From: Nautilus pompilius
Taxonomy: Eukaryota; Mollusca; Cephalopoda; Nautilida; Nautilidae
Assembly (NCBI GenBank): GCA_018389105.1
Contig: JACATO010001134.1
Coordinates: forward strand, 1 to 64,000
Direction: 5' to 3'
DNA: 64,000 bases
Shown: piece after piece, positions 11,373 to 24,562 of the stretch
How the letters are laid out: every line of letters begins with the position of its first letter
Numbering within the stretch: the stretch's first letter is position 1
The notes under the pieces: generated by a model
What the model was told of the DNA's origin: nothing
Database searches by the model: none
What the model saw: the letters and a program-made list of their open reading frames with translations, nothing else
Made by a program: the position numbers and the translations under genes

Positions 11373-14300
11373 GACAGTCTGTACACAGAGAGAAAGTATT
11401 TCCTAATTTTTCCTTTCTGCTGGCCGAAATCTACGTTTTTACTTAACTCTTAACTTATGTTAATCTTTGTCCTCGTCGATAATAACGACTGATCTACTGT
11501 GCACGTTAAATTTTTCTAGCTTATGACCGAGAAGCTGGTTTTGGAACCCTAACCCTAACCTTTACCACGCCTCTCTCACGGTGTTTCCACTTCGGCGGGC
11601 TCGTGTTTTTGCCGTGAGTTTGAACTCGAGCTGAGACAGGACTCTGAATCGGTCACCTGCACTGCATGATGTAGTGCTGCAACTTTGCGGTGACAAGAGA
11701 CCAGCCTCTTTCGCGCTAATGCATCATGCCTTCCTGGTCCACGTTGTTGGTTGACGTAAAACTACATTAACCCTCCGTGCACCCTGCGTTAGTCTTTACC
11801 TACCCTATAACAACCAAGCCAGCCCGCCTTAGAAGCGCCGGTTAGTATTTGAATTGACTGGCGGTATATTTAGCGAGCGGATTTGTGATGCAAAGCACAC
11901 GAGGATGGAGCGATAGGCGGATATCTCATCACGAAGAAGTACTATGTTAATGAGAGGGGGTACTGCGAGTCACAGCCTCCTTCTGGATCAGCGGAGTGAT
12001 ACGTACAAGAATGGTAGTAGGGTACGAAGGCACCCCAGGATCTTTGGCCTGAACAGTCTTTATCTCGTTGCTTTTCTCGTTTTCTCATCGCATTATGAGC
12101 GGTGACAATGCAGTCGAAATCTCTGTTCCAACAGCAGCATTCTAGCCGCCTCCCCTACTCATCCCAGATACTCGCGGTACCCCGGTAACTGGGTTCAAAT
12201 CACAGCTATGAGACCGCTCCGGCCGGCGTGAACTTAAGAGAAGTTAGGGGAAAAAAATCGACTTCTGACGTAACGACAAGGGGGACGGATTTTGATGCTT
12301 TCCAGTTATCTCCCCCTTCCCGTCTCCGCCGATAAAAATATAATGAAACTTCAGTTCGATGCCGTTATAAGAACAGAATTTTCGATCTTTTTTAGCCGAG
12401 ATTTTAAAATTAAAACAGCAGTCCTGGATTTATTTATAATGTAATTCCACATCCATGAAGTTCGAGTCTGAAGTGGATAATTAGAGTTTGTTTGTTTTGT
12501 TTTTTTTTTGAGCGAGCGGACAAGAGACTAATTGTTTTGGCTATCCACACAGCTGCTGGGATCAAGATTCCGGCCTCGCTCTCTGTTATCAGACTTTTTT
12601 AGAAAGATTATTAATAAGCGGGATAAATTACCGACAAGTCCAGATGACAGCTTTACGTGGCGGTTTATCTCCCCTTTATGGCCCTCATGTACGAGTCGTC
12701 AACGGCTTTCCGTCTTCTCGTAACTAATAGGCTGAAGCGAATTCAACGTTTCCGACCTAAGTCCTATCGGGTTTGGCAGAAAACTACAGTGATCAACCTA
12801 CCACCTGGGGGTGGAGACCGAGGACCACGCCCTCTGGGCGAGGTCACTTGGGGTCAACCTTATGGGAGGTGGGGAGGCGAGTGCTCTGCTTAGTGGCCTT
12901 AGTAGACGGAAAGTCCTCTGCCCGAAGAGAGCGGAGGCGAGGGGCGCCTATTTGCCTTTGGCCTGCCTGTCTGGTTAGGCGCGTCGAGACCGGTTCCCGG
13001 ACTTGTCGTGCTGAGGCCCTTTTCCCCCCCAAGATTGGTTTTTGGCTGGGGAAGCGGTCACTCTAACGAGGGGAGGGAAGGGGGGGGGCGTTCGCGCCCC
13101 TAACTCTGGCTGCCAGATAACACGAGGCCTTTTAGGCCTTAACGGGAGCTCGCTCCTCACCAGGTTTCGGCCACCACCACCCTCCACTCCCCCCTCCTCG
13201 GAGATACACACGCACACACGAACCTTCACACGCACCACAAAAAGATCGAAATATCACCTAAAAGGAAAACAACAACAAAAGAAAATCAAATATTTTAGTT
13301 TTACTTGGAATCCTGACGTATAAGAGAAAGAGGGGGAAGAGAAAAAGGTGGTCCTGGCACTAAGTAAAGTCCGTGATTTCTCATTTTAGTAGCCTTGTCG
13401 GCGGTCAGACGGCGCTGAGGGCAATGACGTTCGGTGTCACATGGGGACACAACTTCCGTTGTTATGTATAAGTTTGACGCGTAATGCGGGCTCTATGGTC
13501 TGAACGGTTGGTTCTTAGCCTCGTGAAACTATTTTTTTTTAATGAAAAAGAAGCCGTCATTAGGCAGAGTAACAAGTTCACAGTTCGTCGCATTCCAAGA
13601 AAGAATAAAAGGAGAGAAAAAAACAAACCAGGAATGTGAGTGGGTGAAAGGAGGAGAGATACGTTTTGATTTGTAGTTTTGCTTGATAGAATACTGGAAT
13701 TCGGATAATGCGCGATTTATAAAAGGAGTTTCTACCCTCCACCGATTTCGCCTATCTCGTTCTTGGTCAGTGAGTTCCCGAGAAGTTGTACGGTCTCTAT
13801 TTTTGATTTTTTTTTAATTAAAAAAATTGGTTTCAAAGCTCAGTTGCCAATGTCGTATCTAAATCCACACTAAACAAACAAACAAACAAAAAAGGGTAAA
13901 GCAAAACACCTGTATCTTGAGTCGAAATCTTTTTAGCTTTAAAAATAAAAAAAAAAAAAACTATGATATTTGAAACTGTACATAGGTTACCAATCGCTGT
14001 CGTTAGTAGATATATCGAACGGTATAGGAAACAACTGGTGATAGTTTCTCGAAGACTATGGCTTATTCCCCGTCTCTTGAGAAAAGTGCAGTGGTAACTT
14101 TAAAAAAAAACCTTCATTTATGGACAGCATTATGTAACCGTTTGTTCCTCTTTTTTTGTTTGTTTTGTTTAATGATACAGAACGTCGACAAACTTCCTCT
14201 GCAAGCGATACTATCGCTTCTTTCTTTAACGTTTTCAGAAGAAGTCAAATAATTTATTTTAACCATATCTCTCTATATACCCCCCCCCCAGTGGATGGAT

Positions 14301-14683
14301 GGATACATATAATGCGTCATTAGCGCTAAAGAACCTGGTTATCTTCACGCATTACTTCCCGGAAATACAAGCTGGACAACCCGAAGGCACTGCGGTCTTT
14401 CGTCACAACTACTGAGATTAAGTGTATTAGAACATCTTTAAATCCGTATTTCATATCTGTAATAGAAGCTGGATTAAGAAAAGACAAAAACGTATCGTTA
14501 TTTCCCCCCTTGATGATCGCTATAATCATCGCTCCCAATCCGATGTGGTATTTACATGACAGATGTGTAATAAGATAACAATCGCCGTGGAAAGGAATGG
14601 TTCATTTGTTGTTTTTCTTTTACTTTAATTGTTAAAGAATACGTGAAGATTATTTAGTGGATGGTGATGCGACTTTCATGCTA
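11373..14683. other. Non-coding region without recognised gene
   Basis: The sequence is mixed and largely unique. It contains aaccctaaccctaacc at 11545-11560 (about two and a half telomere-type units), a B-box-like gggttcaaatcac near 12187 and a GC-richer stretch at 12780-13150. No open frame has recognisable domains. Confidence 0.45.
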
Positions 14684-14708
14684 GCAACAACAACAACAAC
14701 AACAACAA
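14684..14708. repeat. (AAC)n microsatellite
   Basis: This is a short pure CAA/AAC run followed by poly(A). Confidence 0.93.
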
Positions 14709-17700
14709 AAAAAAAAAATAATAGAAGCATATCTCCCGTGTTCGAGATATCGTTGATCATCAGCTGCCAGGCGTCGTCTTCCAGAGTGGTGGCAGTACAC
14801 GTGACCGATGTTTGAGGGAAGCGATAAATTCGCCTGAATCTCTAAAAAAAAAAAAAAAAACGAAAAGAAATTTTTTTTTGGCATCGTTTGCCTTTCCGGT
14901 GGGAAGTTCTGGAGTACCTCTGATGAAGAAATGGTGCTGCTGCTTCGATCGAAACAGATTCTTTGCTGGAGTGACGGTTCTTGGCAGCGGCTTCCGGCGG
15001 CACATTCTCTAATGGCGTCCTTATACCTAAAAATCCCGGTCTGGGGCTCACTTCGGCTGGACCATTAGCGCCGAATTACTTATTCTAGCAGCTTAAGCTA
15101 AACTCTCTTAAATAACTGTTTTATTACCTAAAAAGTGGGGTGGGGGTTTAAAAGACGATCCTCGTTTTTCCATCTTTAATTACTGACAAAGAGAACCCGC
15201 AGTTTATTAGCGATCTTTCTCAGTCGCCATTTTCCAGAATCCGCTGGGGAAAAAACCGCTGTCCTTCTTAATGTGGTGTGTGTGTGTGTAAATGTCGGGT
15301 AGAGACCCCCAAACTTTAGTAGTAAACGCTAGTAAAGTTCCCGTAAACATAAAGTTTACTTGTCTTTAACAAGATTGCGTATATTCAGCTTACTGGCCTC
15401 TTGCATTCCTCTAACGTGGCTATACTTAAAAAAAAACGGTTCGGGCAAAGGATTCGATTATTTAAATCTTAACTTTTAAAATTAGTTCACTTATAAACAG
15501 TTAAAGCGCGTATTTTTGTTTCTAAACTGTGATTAAGATAATTTTTCAGGTGCTCGAGAGTTTCTAATGATTACATCGCTTATTATAATGAAGTGGGCGC
15601 CTAGATTTTTATACTGCTGAACTGAATACAGCATAATTCAGAAGTCCATAACGTAAGAAGTCCCGGACAGTATTCGTCGAATTCGAAAATGTATTACCGT
15701 GTTCGGCTTATGATTAAAAAAATTCTGACCACGGCAATATAAAGCTAACTCCTCTGTCCCCTCACAAGGAATTGAGATCCAAAGAAGAAAAATACCACCT
15801 GAAAAATTAAAATTATTTAAAACGAAAGTTTTTATCAGAGATTTGAGTTCGTATCCAAGTATATTAAGCAAATAAAAAAATAATAATAAAATGTCTGTGG
15901 CATCTGGTAAAGATACAGACATTGTTATTTTCATTGCGTTTATATTGCTTGTTGAAATTATATGTGTACAATTGTGGTGAAAGTAGGACAATAGGAAGTT
16001 GCTTGCTTAGTACCCCACCCCAGACTGCCTCTGAAGTAGCCATTCCTGCCTTTAGAAGACAACTGCTAAATAAACTGCAGTTAGTCAACTCTGCTCAGAT
16101 CGTTAGCTTTCTGGCCGACATATGCCTTCATAAAGCCTGACTGTGGGGTTAAGTTAGTGACGACCTGGGAAGTTTCAGAAATTCATACGTCTTCACCTCG
16201 CACAATTACAACATGCGTAATGGCAGAGGGTAATCAGCTAGAAATAAAAATACCTGGTAAGCGTGGACATGTTTACAGTTATCTGTTAAGAGCAGGGGGG
16301 GGGGGAGGACGAAGCTACCACCCACAAGATCGGTTTGACGGCGTGAACACGCGATCTGAACCAGATGTGGCTTCTATCGCTTCCAAGAAATTACGCGAAG
16401 CAAAAACTCTCGCTATTAGGTTTTAAGAAGGGTCCGCTTAGGTCGCGCCCGTTCCTTCTCGCGGAACGGATCGAGGCGCTTCGAAGCAATTCGGGTACAC
16501 CGTACAAAAGTTGTCGTGGGTAAGATCGTGACGGCTTGTTTTACGTGTATCCATACGGGGCTACCGAAGAATTTCTTTTTCTGTCTCCCACAATTCGACC
16601 AACGCGCCGTTCCACTTTCTCAGCACCCTATAACCTCAGCGGTGCCCATCCCAGGGGCATCTCCGTCAGCCTCTTTACCTTTCAGATGGCTGTATGTCCG
16701 AGAGGGGGAGCACCTGTCATGTTAAAGGATCAATCCCCCCACCCAATAAGATGTTCTTCAGGGAAATGGCATGATTTATAAAAAGAATTTTCCCTTACCT
16801 GTCGGCAATCGGCATACCTTCGATTTTATGCAAATCTCCGACACGTTCTTGGCTAATGTTCAGACCTCTCCGCCTCCTCCTTGCTTCATTTGAAGCCGTC
16901 TGTAGATTCCCCCCACTTCTTCCGCCTTTAGCCATCCCAATGTTTCATTTATGCTGCCCGTATTAGCCCTCGACTTTGCACACAGCACCTCGCACGTACG
17001 GCGCAAATTACTTACTATTCCTAAAATAACGTAAAGGTTTCTGTCTCGCAGATAACGTACCCCGAAGTACTTAACTTGTGCGGGTTTTTTTTTTTTTTCT
17101 GTTTCGAGTTCCCTCCCCAGAGTCTTGAACACAGCTTCCCCCGAAACATTGAATTCGAGTTGCAACCTGCCGCATGGAGCAGCCTTCAGCAGCTGAGACT
17201 TTGGTTTCGATAAGCTTGTGACGCGATGTCTTCATCCCATCCGCCACAGTATCCACCACACTGCGATATGGCAGTTTCTGATTGCTTGCCCGATGACCAT
17301 TCACAGTGTACTACAGCAACACGTGACTGTACTGTGATATATTTCATTCTTACGCACGAGATGCGATTCCATCCCGTGTTAATTGCATTTCATACTCATT
17401 TGTCTGCATCCCGTAATTATTTCCAATACTGTATATGCATAAAAAGAGATGAGAAAAGAAAGCGACAGCGACGTCAATACAAATTTATGGTGGAAAGAGT
17501 AGAGGGGAACGGTAGTTTTATTGTCCTTAAAAACATGATTTCGTTGGTCTGATGTATAAAAATTCTTGGATTTACAGCTTTAAATCCGAGAGAGATATGG
17601 CCAGTATCTTAGCATCGTCCATAACTCGGTGCGTGGTTCTTTATTAAGTGAAATATAATTCAGAAAGAGCAAACTGCTCTCTGCCGGACAGATGCAATGG

Positions 17701-18742
17701 CAAACCTGTTGTAGATGACCGGAAGCTCTTGCCTACGTAAACAGCCTGACACGACCAACACTGAACTGCGTGGAGAACAGGCGATCTTCATCTTCAACCT
17801 GTAGATGGGATGCGAGGATCTGACGTCACGGCAAGGACAGCCATCTCGTAGACACACCCCGTGTCATGGTGATTGAGTCGGCTGCTGTTTCTCTCCTTTC
17901 AGTCGCTTGAGCCAAAACCATGTGCTGGAGAAGGTTCTGCCGGTGGCGTTGCCAAAGCATACATCCTGGCTACCCGTCGGTGATCGATAATCGATCCCTC
18001 GCTGCCTCGATGATAAACAGCTAGTGGACGATCGGGTAGGCAGAGACGTGCTTCCCTTCCGGCGGATCCAGCGGCGGTTTGATCCTGATCCTCCGCGCGC
18101 GTCTTGTTAGAGACAAGCCGAGGGTGGGGAGAGAGAGAGATGGAGGGGGAGGGGCAGGGGAAAGAGACAAATCGGGAGGGGTCTGCGACTTCGATTTACC
18201 GTCAGATCGTCGTTTTCCCCTCCCCACACCACCGCTTTTGCTGTCGTTGCTGTTGCTTTATCCTGAAAAAAAAAACCAACAATAAACAAACCCAAGCCGA
18301 TATTCCTGTTTAATGTAGGGCTCACGTGCTACATGTGGGGAGCCGGGGGAAGGACAAAAGGGACGAGTTATCCCCCCCTTCCTGTGCAAACCCGTTTCGG
18401 AGTCGCAACACCTGAAATCGCCCAGGCGCCTAAATATCTGTATCGTTTTCCGTAGCTTCAAACACCAACTTTTAGAGAAAAAAAAGAAGTGGGTGGGGGG
18501 GGGGCACAACAGCAGTTCAATGAAGCTGGGTAACTTTAGTAACAGATATGGCAGTAACCAGAACCTTATTGTTGTTCACACGAGACAATTCATCCGCTTT
18601 TTAAAAAGGAAAAAAAAAAAAAATGTAAAAAAAAATCGGGGAGAATTCATTTTTTTAACAACTTTTAACCCCTGATTGGCCTCGTGACCGGCTTTTAGCA
18701 GACGCCTTTGGGCTGATGCAGACCAACCGCATCAAAGACGAG
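14709..18742. other. Non-coding region without recognised gene
   Basis: Only short, domain-free open frames were seen. A single TGACGTCA occurs near 17820 outside any array. GA/GGGGA-rich DNA lies near 18130-18175. Confidence 0.45.
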
Positions 18743-18745
18743 CTC

Positions 18746-18784
<39 letters not shown>

Positions 18785-19842
18785 ATGACGTCATATACAG
18801 AGAGAGGTGGAGAGAGAGATGACGTCATACACACAGAGAGATGGAGAGAGATGGAGAGAGAGAAGACGTCATACACACAGAGAGATGGAGAGAGAGATGA
18901 CGTCATACACACAGAGAGATGGAGAGAGAGATGACGTCATACACAGAGAGAGATGGAGAGAGAGAAGACGTCATACACACAGAGAGATGGAGAGAGAGAT
19001 GACGTCATACACACAGAGAGATGGAGAGAGAGAAGACGTCATACACACAGAGAGAGATGGAGAGAGAGATGACGTCATACACACAGAGAGATGGAGAGAG
19101 AGATGACGTCATACACAGAGAGAGATGGAGAGAGAGAAGACGTCATACACAAAGAGATGGGAGAGAGATGACGTCATACACACGAGAGATGGAGCGATGA
19201 CGGAGGAGAGAGACGTCATACACAGAGATAGATGGAGAGAGATGACGTCATACACAGAGAGGTGGAGAGAGATGACGTCATACACAAGAGATGGAGAGAT
19301 GGCGAGAAGAGAGAGTCATACAGACCAGGCGGAGAGAGGAGAGAGATGACGTCATACAGAGAGGAGAGCGAGGTCATCGATGGAGAGATGGAGATGATGA
19401 GTCATTACACCGAGAGAAGACGTCATACACAGAGAGAGAGATGGTCGAGAGAGAGAAGAGAGAGTCATCCACACAGAGAGATGGAGAGAGAGAATGACGT
19501 CATACCACACAGAGAGATGGAGAGAGAGCGATGACGTCATACACAGAGAGAGGAGATGAGAGAGACGACAACGACAAAGACACCAACACAGAGACACATA
19601 CAACAGCCAGACAGAGAACACAGAAGATGACGTCATACACAGAGAGAGGTGGAGAGAGATGACGTCTTACACAGAGAGAGATGAGAGATGATTCATATAC
19701 ATAGAGAGGTGGAGAGAGAAGACGTCATACACAGAGAGAGATGGATATGACGTCATATACAGAGAGAGGTGGAGAGAGATGACGTCATACACAGAGAGAG
19801 ATGGATATGACGTCATATACAGAGAGATGGAGAGAGAGAGAT
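18743..19842. repeat. GA-rich minisatellite with TGACGTCAT core
   Basis: This is a tandem array of units about 30-36 bases long, roughly agagatgacgtcatacacacagagagatgg. About 25 GACGTC cores were counted by eye, most as TGACGTCAT and the rest mainly as AGACGTCAT. The left half (to about 19170) is regular. The right half is degenerate, with indels. Long open frames across it only reflect the repeat period. Confidence 0.93.
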
Positions 19843-20656
19843 TACGGCGAGAAACAAATAGGAAAAAAAGTCCGCCTCCATTACCGCAGTTTACTTCAAA
19901 TCTACGCTGACAGTCAGAAGAATTACTCCGCCTTTGTGCTTTTCGATGATTACTGTTAGCTCTACAGTGTATGAAAATTCATTTTTAACTCAACAGACCC
20001 AGTTAGTCCTTGTTTTACTATCCACAGAACTTCTTTCCTGAGCCCCCTTTATTTGGAATATGCTACGATGTCCAAGCGCCTTTCTGACCAAGCATTTATT
20101 AACTGTTATTTCGTGCCAATCTAGACAAGGGGTTCTCTCTTTTTTTTATTTATCACCTTGGAGGGCTTTCTGGGTACACGTGTGCACCTCAACCGGAGTC
20201 GGAAGTCACCTATCTCTCCATCCCCCCCCATCCAGCCCCACCCTTAGCGTCTTGCTGTGAAATGACCTCGAAGGTCAGGACAGGGATTCGACGATAAGAA
20301 GAATCATTGCCTCAATATATCTAGGACCAACCAAACTACACTGCCTGTCAAAAGTGTAATTCTTTGTTGTTTTTTTTCCTACGTTGTTTATATTTATTAA
20401 ATCCATTTGCGAATTTACCTTCGCACAGCTCCTGAGTTTGATCTACTGTAAAAAACCTGGTAAGTTAATTTTTTTTTCTTTTTGTTCGATGCAATTCAGT
20501 ATGTTACATGACAAAAGTGTGAGCAAAGTAAAAATTATAAAATCAAATTGTATTTTTCCTAATGGCAAACAGTAGATAAGTAAGTACGTCTTCTAGCACT
20601 ATTTCTTGTATTATTTGATGTCGCTAGTCAATGTAAATACTATTAGTTTGCATGTT
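19843..20656. other. Non-coding spacer
   Basis: This is unique AT-rich sequence with no recognisable gene. Confidence 0.4.
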
Positions 20657-20694
20657 TCTTCTTCTTCTTCTTCCTATTATTATTATTATTATTA

Positions 20695-20735
<41 letters not shown>

Positions 20736-20741
20736 TATTAT
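20657..20741. repeat. (CTT)n then (ATT)n microsatellite
   Basis: A short CTT run (20657-20673) is followed directly by an ATT array interrupted twice. Confidence 0.93.
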
Positions 20742-22270
20742 TTGATTCAGTCTGTACAGTTCATATATATTTTGCTTGTTACAAGATTTGAAATAAAAAT
20801 CACATCATTTTCTCACCAAAATTAAAATTTCAACCTGAAGTGAAAAGGATACTTGACAACACGAGTTGTCTTTTTCCTTTTGTCAGACACCGCAACTCTT
20901 TTCTGCGGAAAGAAAAGGAAAGAAGGAAAGACCGGATCTCTAACTATCCATCAATAAGTGGCCGTGGTTTGTTTCGTGGGGCGTTATGAAGATGGGCGAA
21001 GTATAGACAATGCACTCTAAAACAATTCCGAAATGATACCAAGAGAACTTGAGAATGACGAGTTCAGTTTACCGGGAGAGGCGCGTGAACTTTGCGATTC
21101 TTCGAAGTTTGCCGCTCCGGTTTAAACGTAAGAAGGGATAAGGGGAAGGTTTTGGTGTCGGTGATTAATCCCTTGTTTATTTCCAGAACCCTGTCAAACC
21201 TCTCCTAAGTAACCCGGATCTATAGTCTAATGGCGAGAGGTTGTTACACCATTGCGAGCTGTATTTAGATGAATAACTTCCTTCTTCCGACAAGCGGACG
21301 TCACCTGGGGGAGAGCTCTTCTATCGCAAGCCGCCTTTTATTACGGAACCAGCGAAACAAAGCAGGGAAATTAATGCAGATTATTAAAACAACAACGACG
21401 ACAACAAACTTTCCCCCCACTAACCTACTGAAGCTATAGACAGGCACAAAGAAAAAAAGTGTTAATAAATCCTTCTAGACTTTGTCTTTAATTATACCTT
21501 TTAAATGCTTTGTTGCATAGCTGATGAATACGGTGGATGCTACCCTGTGGGAGAAATTGAATTCACTTAATAGGGCACTAGGAATTAATTCGGGCAAAAT
21601 CTGTATCGTGCCTAAGTTTTTGTCTCCCTCTCGTAATACATAGGTGGCGTGACGAGTGCTGTAGCGTAACAGACAGCTGCAGAATTTGTTGTAAAACACC
21701 CAGCCAGTAAAAATCTTTCTTTCTCCCTCCTTCCATATATATATATATATATTTTTTTTTTCCTTTTTCTCTGTACTGTAAGTTCTTTACATCTTAAACA
21801 TCCGTTAGCTTAATCAATAATTGCAATAAACACATTTTAATCTTATTCTTATTTGAACTATTTTCAATATCATCGTAGATTTTTCCCTTTTAGTTTTTTT
21901 AAAAATAATTTACTCTTTAACAAAACTGATAATAAAACAAAATTCCTCTTTATATATAATTTAAATTGTCTTTTAAATTTTACTCTAATAATTCAAAGGA
22001 AAACTCAGTACTTTAAATTGATTTTCAGTTTCTTTCTTTTCTTTTTTTTTTCTACCTGTTACACACTGAGTTTTATTTATGTATCTGTCTGGACTTAATA
22101 AGGAGTTTTGAAAAGTTAAGTTAAATACAGCAGCAACACCACAAATAAGATTCCTAAATTTATTTATCTACTTATTTAATTAATTCTGTAGTGCGTGTGA
22201 GGATACCGGGGCTAGATGGTTGTTACAGGGGTAACTCGTTACAGAACCAGTGATTCTTAATTAAACGTAC
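20742..22270. other. Non-coding spacer
   Basis: No gene was recognised. A TA dinucleotide tract lies near 21736-21752, and the sequence becomes strongly AT-rich from 21780 to 22190. Confidence 0.4.
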
Positions 22271-22915
22271 AGATGAGGCTATAATTGATGTCACGTGGTT
22301 ACCTACATAGATGAGGCTATAATTGACGTCACATGGTTACCTATATAAATAAGGCTATAATTGACGTCACATGGTTACCTATATATATATATAAGGCTGT
22401 AATTGACGTCACATAGTTACCTATATATATAATATGAGGCTGTAATTGACGTCACATGGTTACCTATATAGATGAGGCTATAATGGACGTCACATAGTTA
22501 CCTATATAAATAAGGCTATAATTGACGTCACATGGTTACCTATATAGATGACGCTATAACGGACGTCACATGGTTACCTATATATATGAGGCTGTAATTG
22601 ACGTCACATGGTTACCTATATATATATATGAGGCTGTAATTGATGTCACATGGTTACCTATATAGATGAGGCTATAATGGACGTCACATAGTTACCTATA
22701 TAGATGAGGCTGTAATTGACGTCACATGGTTACCTATATAGATGAGGCTATAACGGACGTCACATAGTTACCTATATAGATGAGGCTGTAATTGACGTCA
22801 CATGGTTACCTATATATATATATATATGAGGCTGTAATTGACGTCACATGGTTACCTATATAGATGAGGCTATAATGGACGTCACATAGTTACCTATATA
22901 GATGAGGTTATGATT
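22271..22915. repeat. Minisatellite with TGACGTCA core, about 38-bp unit
   Basis: Sixteen full units and one decayed unit resemble gatgaggctataattgacgtcacatggttacctatata. Lengths vary with a (TA)n tail. Two unit types recur: TGTAATTGACGTCACATGG and TATAATGGACGTCACATAG. They partly alternate, which suggests a dimeric higher-order repeat. Confidence 0.95.
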
Positions 22916-24469
22916 GAGGTCTGATGATAAATCACTGCAATATTATGTCAGCAATTTCGCAAGGAAATTTCACAGAACTTGAAAAAAAAGCACTGAAACT
23001 ATTCAAGAGCCATTATTATCGTGAGTCATTTTTGTGGAAGATATATACATAATTTCAGCTTTTGGTGAATTTATAACGTTTTGACGAGCACTGCTTGTTA
23101 TCAGTCGACGTGTCGATGTTCAGAAAGGTTCTGAGAGGAACCAATTACAAATACTTTATGTGCCATCAGCTACTTTCCGGAGTTACTGTCAATCTATCCT
23201 TATAAAGTGTCAGTCAACAACGTTCTGGCTCAGATTTAGTCCAAAATGCACAATTATACACTTGAAACGTGCATATACAATACCGTTCAAAGATATCTAT
23301 CATAAAATTTTGTGACATATATGATTATAAACCAAACCGTTTATGTTAATTACGTTGCTCAAGTAAACATCTTGTACAAATGTTGTTAACTTTAAAGTTT
23401 TCGGCGAAAAGCCAGGTAAAGAGCGACGGATCATACGTGACATCTAAATGCGACGTATATACGTTTGAATTAAAACAAAAGGATTAATTAAAATCAGCTT
23501 TTGACATGAGGTTAATTTATGTCGTCTGTTTCTAAAACCGTGTTATATGTCGGCCATGAATTCTCGTTTATTTAGCGATCACTCTGAAGCTTTTGTCAGA
23601 AATGTAGTACAGATAATAAAACATAGGCTTCCTCATAATCCGATTTTCAAATATATTTATTAAAGAATATTTCAAAAACTAGCTCTGCAAATACTGTTAT
23701 GTATTTGCCGATGAAGACATGCAACACTACACCACGAGGCTTCACCTTCAGCAGAGATTTTCTAATTATCTTCTTCTACCGATAATTGTTTAAATAAGTC
23801 ATTTATTTATAAAAAGTCTTAATCCAAAACTACGTAAATACCAAGATTCTCATCCTTTTATGTTTGTTGGTAGTACAATTTATTGCTACCAATAAACTTC
23901 TTCTAGAATTATATTAAAACTTATTACGAGACGTGGTGCATATTTAAATGTCATGTGCAAGTATTTATCGATGGAGATGAGCTCTAGATGACAGTTACTG
24001 ACATCTACTGGCATATTTAACTTTTTAAAAAGTTACAGAACATTTCCTGTAGAAATTCACTCTGTAACTTCCTTGCTTAGACAGGGTGCAGCAAACATAA
24101 AACCACATATCGATGCCGCTTCTTTAAGTAGCATCATTTCTGCAGAATGGTTAAGCAGTTACGAGGAGACAGGAAGTTATCGTGAATCTATCAAAGAATC
24201 ACGGAGGGAGATCAAAAGGTCTCCGTCAATACGATACTTAAACTAACCAACACCACTATTGACTAACAGTTAGTTAGTTGCCTGTAACTTATAGTTCAGT
24301 TACCGAAAAATATTTTCTGATATCTATCCAATCGTGCTGGAATCTCAGAAACTTGTAATCTGACCTCTCCAGTATTAACTGGTGGAAAGCTAAAAGAAAA
24401 AATAAATTCTTATTTTGGTGCATTAAACTAGAATAATAAAATCTATCTTGAAAAACACTCTCTCTAATC

Positions 24470-24470
<1 letters not shown>
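22916..24470. other. Non-coding AT-rich spacer
   Basis: No gene, RNA or repeat family was recognised. Open frames are very short. Confidence 0.4.

Positions 24471-24558
<88 letters not shown>
24471..24558. repeat. (CT)n microsatellite
   Basis: Two nearly pure CT blocks are separated by one attc interruption. Such a homopurine/homopyrimidine mirror repeat could adopt H-DNA. Confidence 0.95.

Positions 24559-24562
<4 letters not shown>

Noticed and set aside
11545..11560. Interstitial telomere (CCCTAA)n
   Set aside because: Only about two and a half units; common by chance in a large window.
18807..19534. Arg/Glu/Met-rich open frames in the 18.7-kb array
   Set aside because: These are translations of the GA and TGACGTCA repeat, not genes.
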